From positions 1 through 11,280 of the forward strand of contig DGIK01000006.1 of the NCBI GenBank assembly GCA_002393195.1: DNA of 11,280 nt, given 5' to 3'. The translations under genes were made by a program, and so were the position numbers. Below are positions 6,261-11,280 of the stretch, piece by piece. This DNA comes from Bacteroidales bacterium UBA3824 (GTDB lineage Bacteria > Bacteroidota > Bacteroidia > Bacteroidales > UBA3824). Every line of letters starts with the position of its first letter. Position 1 is the stretch's first letter. The notes below the pieces were generated by a model that was given only the letters and a program-made list of their open reading frames with translations, made no database searches and had not been told where the DNA came from.

Positions 6261-7490
6261 ATGAGTTTTACATTATTGAGTTACGCTACGTTGAGCGATG
6301 CGTTGCGCGAATGGTTTGGGGTCAACATCCCCCTGCCAGTGCAGACGTATGGATTTTTTGTGGCAATGGCGTTCCTCGTGGGCGCGTTGATAATGAATCT
6401 TGAATACAAACGCAAGGAGCGGCTTGGTCAGGTGGGCGCGATTTACAAGGTGGTTACCGTCGGCGAAAAGCCAACGGCAAAGGACATCATCATCTCCTTT
6501 GTAATCGCCTTTCTGATTGGCTACAAATTGGTGGACATCATACTGAATTACAGGGAGTTTGCCTCCAACGCGCAAGATTTTCTCATATCGGGGCGCGGCT
6601 GTTGGTGGGGCGGTCTCCTCGTGGGCGCAGCGTCGGCATATTTCACTTGGCGCGACAAAAATAAACGCGCTCTCCCGAAGCCCAAACAAGTGATACTCAG
6701 GACAATGCCACATCAGATGGCGGGCAACCTGTTGGTAGTAACGGGCATTTTTGGACTGTTGGGCGCAAAGTTGTTCCACAATTTTGAAAATTGGGACAGG
6801 TTTGTTGCCGACCCGATTGGCGAACTGACATCTTTCAGCGGTCTGACGTTCTTTGGCGGCCTGATTGTGGGCGGTTTTGCCGGCGCGTGGTATCTTAGGA
6901 AAAACAATTTGAGTAGTTTTCATACCCTCGACTGCGCGGCGTGCGGCATTCCTGTCGGCTATGCGATGGGGCGCGTTGGCTGTCAACTTTCGGGCGACGG
7001 CTGTTGGGGCATCGAAAACACGTCAGAATGTCCGTCGTGGCTGCCAGATTGGGCGTGGGCGTCAACGTTCCCAAACAACGTAATCAATTCGGGTCCAAAA
7101 ATCGAGGGCTGCGACGGCGAGCATTGCCACGAACTTGCAACCGCAGTGTTCCCAACATCGTTGTATGAAACATTGATGATGCTGACAATCTTTGCGTTAT
7201 GCTTCTTCTGGCTCAACAAAAAGGTGAAATTGCCGGGAATGTTGTTTGGCATTTACCTGTCGTTGCAAGGCGTTGAAAGGCTGTTGATAGAGAGCATCAG
7301 GGTCAACAACAAATTTCACGTCCTCGGTATGGAAGTTACTCAGGCTCAAATGATTGCAACAGGCTTGATAATTGCCGGCGGCGTCATTATCTACCTGACG
7401 TGGAGGTTCCGCGACAAGATTGCCGAAATGAGCAAGTACGTGGAGAAAAAACCAAACATCAAGGCAGAGATTGTGGATAGCATAGATTAA
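6261..7490 (+). CDS. lgt: Prolipoprotein diacylglyceryl transferase
   Basis: Lgt transfers diacylglycerol from phosphatidylglycerol to the lipobox cysteine of prolipoproteins, the first step of lipoprotein maturation in the inner membrane. Visible family marks are PVQTYGFFVAMAF (26-38), SGLTFFGGLIVGG (193-205), the signature GYAMGRVGCQLSGDGCWG (233-250), PTSLYE (298-303) and ERLLIESIR (339-347). Several hydrophobic segments fit a polytopic protein. At 409 residues it is much longer than the roughly 290 of the E. coli enzyme. The extra length lies in a loop around 50-150 and in a Cys-rich, probably external stretch (247-289) after the signature. The His of the E. coli HGG motif is Phe here (FFGG), and the catalytic-region Glu is replaced by Asp. 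The next gene starts on the last base of the stop codon (TAATG). Confidence 0.93.
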   Translation: MSFTLLSYATLSDALREWFGVNIPLPVQTYGFFVAMAFLVGALIMNLEYKRKERLGQVGAIYKVVTVGEKPTAKDIIISFVIAFLIGYKLVDIILNYREFASNAQDFLISGRGCWWGGLLVGAASAYFTWRDKNKRALPKPKQVILRTMPHQMAGNLLVVTGIFGLLGAKLFHNFENWDRFVADPIGELTSFSGLTFFGGLIVGGFAGAWYLRKNNLSSFHTLDCAACGIPVGYAMGRVGCQLSGDGCWGIENTSECPSWLPDWAWASTFPNNVINSGPKIEGCDGEHCHELATAVFPTSLYETLMMLTIFALCFFWLNKKVKLPGMLFGIYLSLQGVERLLIESIRVNNKFHVLGMEVTQAQMIATGLIIAGGVIIYLTWRFRDKIAEMSKYVEKKPNIKAEIVDSID

Positions 7491-8521
7491 TGAAAGTTGC
7501 GCTCGTCATATTGAATTGGAACGGCGAAGGACTTTTGAAAGAGTATTTGCCGACGGTTTTGGAGCATTGTGGCAATGGTTTTACGGATGTAATTGTTGCC
7601 GACAACTGTTCCACGGACGCTTCAATGCAGGTAATGGCTACGGAGTTTGCGGGCGTTAGGACAATTGTACTTGACAAAAACTACGGTTTTGCGGAAGGTT
7701 ACAATCGGGCGTTGGCGGAGTTGGACGGTTATGATTATTACGTGCTGTGCAACAGCGACATAATGCTAAAATCCGATGCCGTGTCACCAATTGTGAAGAT
7801 GATGGAGGGTGACGGCAATATTGCAGTTGCAGCCCCAAAAATAAAATCCTTGCGGCAACCCGAAATGTTTGAGTACGCGGGCGCGGCGGGCGGTTTCATC
7901 GACAAATATGGGTTTCCGTTTTGTCGTGGCAGGATTATTGACACTGTGGAGCGCGACGACGGACAATATGACCAAGACATTGAAACATTTTGGGCGTCGG
8001 GTGCGTTTATGGTGGTAAGGGCTGACGTTTACAGAAAGTTGGGCGGACTGGACTCTAAGTTTTTTGCGCACATGGAGGAGATAGATTTTTGTTGGCGCGT
8101 CAAAAACAGCGGCTACAAAGTGGCATTTTGCCACGAATCGGAAGTATTTCACCTCGGCGGCGCAACGCTCAATCAAGGCAGCCCGCGCAAACTGTTCCTC
8201 AACTACCGCAACTCGCTGTGGATGATGATGAAAAACTTGCCAACAAGTTGCCTGATATTCAGGATTTGGGCGCGGATGGTTTTGGACGGAATGTCGGCGA
8301 TGGTGTACTTGTTGCAACTAAAACCAAAATATTTTTGGGCTGTTGTGAGGGCGCATTTTGTGTTTTATGGCAACATCCCGCGACTCGCACGGCAGCGCAA
8401 GGAGTTGCCGAAAGCATCGCAAAAAATCCCCGCCGGAATGTTGGACGGCAGCATTGTGTGGCGGTACTATATTAATAAGTGTAAAACATTTGACAAACTG
8501 TGGCAGAAGACAAAAAGATAG
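7490..8521 (+). CDS. Family 2 glycosyltransferase (rhamnosyltransferase/WbbL-like)
   Basis: This is a 343-residue GT-A-fold glycosyltransferase. It shows the N-terminal VILNWNG (6-12), the nucleotide-binding VADNCSTDAS (36-45), NYGFAEGYNRAL (64-75), the metal-site segment CNSD (87-90), the acceptor-site acidic cluster HMEEIDFCW (194-202) and VFHLGGATL (219-227). These fit the WbbL-like group that adds rhamnose or related sugars to lipid-linked glycans. The exact donor sugar cannot be read from sequence. The C-terminal part (about 245-295) has amphipathic and hydrophobic stretches that may touch the membrane. The start overlaps the lgt stop by one base, and its end overlaps the next gene by 22 nt, so the three are probably coupled. 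A cytosolic, membrane-associated role in envelope glycan building is inferred. Confidence 0.88.
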   Translation: MKVALVILNWNGEGLLKEYLPTVLEHCGNGFTDVIVADNCSTDASMQVMATEFAGVRTIVLDKNYGFAEGYNRALAELDGYDYYVLCNSDIMLKSDAVSPIVKMMEGDGNIAVAAPKIKSLRQPEMFEYAGAAGGFIDKYGFPFCRGRIIDTVERDDGQYDQDIETFWASGAFMVVRADVYRKLGGLDSKFFAHMEEIDFCWRVKNSGYKVAFCHESEVFHLGGATLNQGSPRKLFLNYRNSLWMMMKNLPTSCLIFRIWARMVLDGMSAMVYLLQLKPKYFWAVVRAHFVFYGNIPRLARQRKELPKASQKIPAGMLDGSIVWRYYINKCKTFDKLWQKTKR

Positions 8522-9231
8522 TTATAATTCCTACTTACAAGGAAAAGGAAAACATCGAGGCTATCATCCGCGTGGTGATGGCTTTGGATGGCGGTTTCAA
8601 CGTGCTTATAATTGAGGACAATTCGCCCGACGGCACGGCAGACATAGTGCGCTCGCTGATGCCGGAATTTGCGGGGCGACTTTTTATGATTGAACGTCCG
8701 GGCAAACTCGGTCTCGGCACGGCATACATCACCGGCTTCAAATGGTCGTTGGAACAGGGATATGAATACATTTTTGAGATGGACGCCGATTTTTCGCACC
8801 CTCCGCAAGATTTGATTAATCTTTATAACGCCTGCGCTGTCGATGGCTACGATATGGCTATCGGCAGCCGCTACATTTCGGGAGTCAATGTCGTCAATTG
8901 GCCGCTTGGGCGCGTATTGATGTCGTATTTTGGGTCGATGTACGTGCGTATTATAACAAGAATGAAAATAATGGACACCACGGCGGGCTTCAAATGTTAC
9001 ACTCGCAAAGTGTTGGAAGCCATCGACTTCGACGACATCCGTATGAAAGGTTATGGTTTCCAAATCGAAATGAAATTCACCGCTTGGAAAAAGAAATTCA
9101 AAATCAAGGAAGTGCCCATCATCTTCACCGACCGCAAACAAGGCTCGTCCAAAATGAGTAGCGGAATATTCGGCGAGGCAGTGTGGGGCGTGCTTAAAAT
9201 GAAAGTGAGGAGTTGGTTCAAGAAATATTAG
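8500..9231 (+). CDS. Polyprenol-phosphate mannose synthase-like glycosyltransferase (DPM1/Ppm1 type)
   Basis: This 243-residue GT2 protein matches the DPM1-like group that moves a sugar, usually mannose from GDP-mannose, to a polyprenyl phosphate for use outside the membrane. Marks are VIIPTYKEKENI (8-19), IIEDNSPDGT (37-46), the catalytic DAD (95-97), AIGSRYISG (120-128), TTAGFKCY (160-167) and DRKQGSSKMS (211-220). There is no C-terminal membrane domain, as in soluble single-domain members. The start is GTG at 8500, inside the upstream gene: an in-frame TGA at 8491 rules out any earlier start, and the next Met would lose the first motif. Donor specificity is inferred from the family. Its stop is 8 nt from the stop of the convergent gene. 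Confidence 0.88.
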   Translation: MAEDKKIVIIPTYKEKENIEAIIRVVMALDGGFNVLIIEDNSPDGTADIVRSLMPEFAGRLFMIERPGKLGLGTAYITGFKWSLEQGYEYIFEMDADFSHPPQDLINLYNACAVDGYDMAIGSRYISGVNVVNWPLGRVLMSYFGSMYVRIITRMKIMDTTAGFKCYTRKVLEAIDFDDIRMKGYGFQIEMKFTAWKKKFKIKEVPIIFTDRKQGSSKMSSGIFGEAVWGVLKMKVRSWFKKY

Positions 9232-9248
9232 AGGTGTCATTACACCTC
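9231..9248. terminator. Hairpin over the two convergent stop codons
   Basis: GAGGTGT (9231-9237) and ACACCTC (9242-9248) form a perfect 7-bp stem with a CATT loop. The stem uses the last base of the plus-strand TAG and the first base of the minus-strand TAA lies in the loop. It can fold on either strand and may terminate both genes. Neither side has a real T-run, although the minus-strand side continues TAATATTTCTT. Confidence 0.45.
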
Positions 9249-10976
9249 CTCCAACTTCACCAAATCGCCGCCCTTGAATATCATCACAATCTTGTGCAAC
9301 TTTGAATTTGAAATCATCTTAACAATCTTGCTGTCAGCGGCATAGAAGTCCAACTGCGCTTTGGCGGCGACAAAGGCATCGTCTTCGTCTTTGGGTTCGC
9401 AGTTGGTTTTAAGATACTTAAACTCAGCGAGATAGCAATGATTAACGAAATCAAACCTCGTGTCGGGCATCAGGAAAATATCGCCGTAGCCGTGATTTAG
9501 TTCGATTTCGGGGTGCATAAGGTAATACGGATTCATCGCCAAATATGCCATAAAAAAGCCTTGGATTGTCCGCTCGCCTTCAATTGTGTTGCGGTTGACT
9601 GAGGCATTTTTGTAAGCCTGAGCGATGTACGTGAACATTTCCTTATAATCTCCATCAAGCGCAGCATTGTCGAAAGTTAAGTTCAGTTCGTTGATGTTGA
9701 CAGGCAAATATTTGTCGTATTCTTCCTGCAAGTACCTGTAATACTGCGTTCTGACATTATTATTGGGAATAGAAAGTATCGCGCTCAAACCCCTCGTTCC
9801 CGAAATAGTCAACATTCCATAATAGTAAAGCAAACTTGTAAAATTTTCAAACTTCACCACCGACGACGCAGGGAAATGGGTATTGATTTTTTCGTAAATG
9901 AAGCCCTGTTCGATGATTTTTTTGATAATCGAATCGCGGAAATTGTTGTCCTTCTCCAAACGGATAAGATGGTCGAGTTTGGCGTAGTCAATCATCGCAT
10001 TTGGCACGTACATATCGTCGGGAAAATCTCCACGTTGGATATACTCTCCCAAATATTTCAACGTCATCATTCCGTTGAACATCTTCGGTTCGCCATTAAC
10101 AAAACTATCCACCGAAAAACAATAATTGTCGCACCAAGGTTTGAGTGTTTCAACTAATTTTTGCGTTGTAGTTTCAGGCTCGCCTTTTATCAAACCAACT
10201 GAAATATAGTAGTTTACCATCTCATAGACATCGTTTTCCGAAAAACCAAACATTTGGTTGAATTGCTTGTCGAGCGATGCGTATTCGGCGATGTTAAAAC
10301 CGCTTGTCAAGTCGTCCAAGGTAACAGGCGAAACGCCTGTTATGAAAATCCTCTCAAAATTTCCCTTGAACTTTTTGAAAATATCACGATAAAAACCCTC
10401 GCCGTGAGTGATTGATTTATAGACATTTTCGCCCTTCAACGACCAAACCGTATTTGTGAAATTATCATACTCGTCGAGAATAAGGTAAAGATGGTTGCCG
10501 TATGCTTTGGCACGTTCAGCAATCATATTGATTTTTTCGGACGTTAGTTTTTCGTTTTTGATTTCGGCGGCAAATCCGGGATAGTACATATCCTCATATT
10601 TCATTGCAAACATATCAAGTCGGTTGTTGCAATAAACATAAAAACTATCTTTCAACTTGTCGTATTCGTTCAACACCTGCGAAAAATCAAGCGTCAGCAC
10701 CTGATAATAATTTCGCCATTGCGTAGGGTGTTCGTGGACGTACAATCCGCCAAAAAGCGCGTCAAAATTGTCCTTCTCCTTGATGTCGTAATAATACTCC
10801 AACATACTGAGAAACAGACTTTTGCCAAACCGCCTCGGCCTAACAACCAACATATAACTACTATCCATCTCGATTTTATCAAGGTACATAGTTTTATCGA
10901 CGTAATAATAATTCTCACGTCGTATGCGTCCAAAATCATTGATGCCCTGCGGCAAAAGTTTTATGCTCTGTTCCAT
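9240..10976 (-). CDS. AAA-ATPase-like protein with a C-terminal PD-(D/E)XK nuclease-like region
   Basis: This 578-residue protein belongs to the AAA-ATPase-like plus PD-(D/E)XK family (AAA-ATPase_like/PDDEXK_9) that is greatly multiplied in Bacteroidales and some Clostridia. The N-terminus has the typical LPQGINDFGRIRRENYYYVDKT lead (trimmed here to its key residues: G11, F15, Y25, VDKT 26-29). The P-loop is the family variant RPRRFGKS (46-53). Walker B is LYLILDEYD (163-171), followed by a sensor-like FITGVSP (211-217). The C-terminal part has the nuclease-like acidic core: YGDIFL with D499, then YLAEFKYL with E518 and K520. All expected catalytic positions seem kept, so the gene is probably intact. 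Its biological role is not established; defence or mobile-element roles have been suggested only by analogy. It has its own promoter-like box and converges on the glycosyltransferase operon. Confidence 0.88.
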   Translation of the reverse strand: MEQSIKLLPQGINDFGRIRRENYYYVDKTMYLDKIEMDSSYMLVVRPRRFGKSLFLSMLEYYYDIKEKDNFDALFGGLYVHEHPTQWRNYYQVLTLDFSQVLNEYDKLKDSFYVYCNNRLDMFAMKYEDMYYPGFAAEIKNEKLTSEKINMIAERAKAYGNHLYLILDEYDNFTNTVWSLKGENVYKSITHGEGFYRDIFKKFKGNFERIFITGVSPVTLDDLTSGFNIAEYASLDKQFNQMFGFSENDVYEMVNYYISVGLIKGEPETTTQKLVETLKPWCDNYCFSVDSFVNGEPKMFNGMMTLKYLGEYIQRGDFPDDMYVPNAMIDYAKLDHLIRLEKDNNFRDSIIKKIIEQGFIYEKINTHFPASSVVKFENFTSLLYYYGMLTISGTRGLSAILSIPNNNVRTQYYRYLQEEYDKYLPVNINELNLTFDNAALDGDYKEMFTYIAQAYKNASVNRNTIEGERTIQGFFMAYLAMNPYYLMHPEIELNHGYGDIFLMPDTRFDFVNHCYLAEFKYLKTNCEPKDEDDAFVAAKAQLDFYAADSKIVKMISNSKLHKIVMIFKGGDLVKLEEV

Positions 10977-10993
10977 AGCGAAAAAGTTTTCGA

Positions 10994-11001
10994 CAAAGTT
11001 A
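10994..11001 (-). promoter_or_regulatory. -7 promoter element of the AAA/PD-(D/E)XK gene
   Basis: The minus strand reads TAACTTTG, a perfect TAnnTTTG, 17 nt before the ATG at 10976. This implies a very short 5' leader of about 10 nt. No TTTG is found at the expected -33 distance; an AT-rich palindrome (11017-11047) lies there instead. Confidence 0.5.
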
Positions 11002-11016
11002 TGAAAAATTTTGTGT

Positions 11017-11047
11017 AAAAAGTTTTTTTGTTTCGAAAAAACTTTTT
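11017..11047. repeat. AT-rich palindrome upstream of the AAA/PD-(D/E)XK gene
   Basis: AAAAAGTTTTTT (11017-11028) and AAAAAACTTTTT (11036-11047) are perfect 12-bp inverted arms around a 7-nt loop. The palindrome lies between two opposed promoter-like -7 boxes (10994-11001 minus, 11048-11055 plus), so it could serve as a shared regulator site, a bent-DNA region or a terminator for incoming transcription. Confidence 0.5.
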
Positions 11048-11055
11048 TAAATTTG
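11027..11055 (+). promoter_or_regulatory. Promoter-like element pointing rightward into the non-coding end
   Basis: TAAATTTG at 11048-11055 is a perfect -7 consensus, with TTTG at 11027-11030. The spacer is 17 nt, two to three shorter than usual. A transcript would start near 11062 and run into a region without a recognisable gene. Confidence 0.4.
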
Positions 11056-11280
11056 CGGTGTTTAATTCCAATGAAGCCCTCGAGCTGATGCGGATGAGGA
11101 CAGACTTATAAAATAAAGGCGTTACTTACGCTTTGTTTTGACTTGTTGAAATCTTGCAAATTCCGAATCCTGTCATTACAAAGCAACACAGTAATGCCCT
11201 CGGGTATGTATCATAGCAAATCCATACGGGTTTTGTTGTATATACATAATGCGTGGGCTTTGAGTGTTGCTCGTTTCTGA

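Larger units (their letters stand above)
10977..11280. other. 304-bp non-coding right end with regulatory-looking signals
   Basis: No recognisable protein gene or known RNA family is seen here. The left third is very AT-rich and holds two opposed -7 boxes and the palindrome. Then comes a mini-ORF of seven codons (MRMRTDL, ATG at 11088). A hairpin at 11115-11134 follows, with GCGT/ACGC and AAA/TTT pairing around one bulged G, then GTTTT. A 28-codon ORF runs from ATG 11194 to a TGA that is the last three bases of the window; its peptide starts MPSGMYHSK and resembles nothing I know. TATGTAT (11205-11211) can pair with ATACATA (11242-11248). The stretch may be the 5' leader of a gene beyond the window edge. 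Confidence 0.4.

Noticed and set aside
6273..6986. 237-codon open frame antisense to lgt
   Set aside because: No recognisable domain, and it lies fully inside a well-supported lgt.
8467..9240. 257-codon open frame antisense to the DPM-synthase-like gene
   Set aside because: The plus-strand protein has all family motifs, while the antisense product is His- and Phe-rich without any recognisable domain. It is a mirror of the codon bias.
11194..11280. 28-codon ORF as a real gene
   Set aside because: It is too short, has no ribosome-binding site and no recognisable family. It is kept only as a note on the non-coding end.

Overview
The window looks like chromosomal DNA of a Bacteroidota member, most likely an uncultured Bacteroidales-type organism. 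The reasons are near-perfect Bacteroidota promoter elements (TTTG, about 20 nt, then TAnnTTTG), very weak Shine-Dalgarno signals, and the gene families present: a long Lgt, a thioredoxin-fold envelope protein, a TrkH with an N-terminal extension, and an AAA-ATPase-like/PD-(D/E)XK protein. No rRNA, tRNA, CRISPR array, transposase or phage gene was recognised. By eye, the left 2.1 kb is more AT-rich than the middle of the window.

Layout. (1) 1-1303, plus: the 3' part of a gene for a secreted-type modular protein with a bacterial Ig-like domain and a C-terminal beta-sandwich, ending before a strong stem-loop terminator. (2) 1400-2127, plus: a HigB/HigA-type toxin-antitoxin pair with a clear promoter and an inverted repeat where an autoregulatory operator would sit. 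(3) 5478 down to 2154, minus: an exported thioredoxin-fold protein that has lost its CxxC, then a TrkH/KtrB-type potassium transporter starting at GTG 16 nt later. (4) 5490-5656: a compact cluster of short hairpins flanking a 16-bp inverted repeat. (5) 6127 down to 5663, minus: a stand-alone FHA-domain protein, divergent from (6) 6261-9231, plus: lgt, a family 2 glycosyltransferase and a polyprenol-phosphate-mannose-synthase-like glycosyltransferase, all overlapping and so probably translationally coupled. (7) 10976 down to 9240, minus: an AAA-ATPase-like protein with a C-terminal PD-(D/E)XK-like region, convergent with the operon. A hairpin covers both stop codons. (8) 10977-11280: AT-rich non-coding DNA with divergent promoter-like -7 boxes, a palindrome, a small hairpin and a possible leader ORF.

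Most of the window is envelope biology: lipoprotein maturation, glycan building, potassium uptake and an exported thioredoxin-fold protein. Two accessory elements, HigBA and the AAA/PD-(D/E)XK gene, lie on either side. No clearly new multi-gene system can be shown from sequence alone. The best leads are the repeat cluster at 5490-5656, the redox-dead thioredoxin-like protein paired with TrkH, the unexplained N-terminal part of the first gene, and the non-coding right end.
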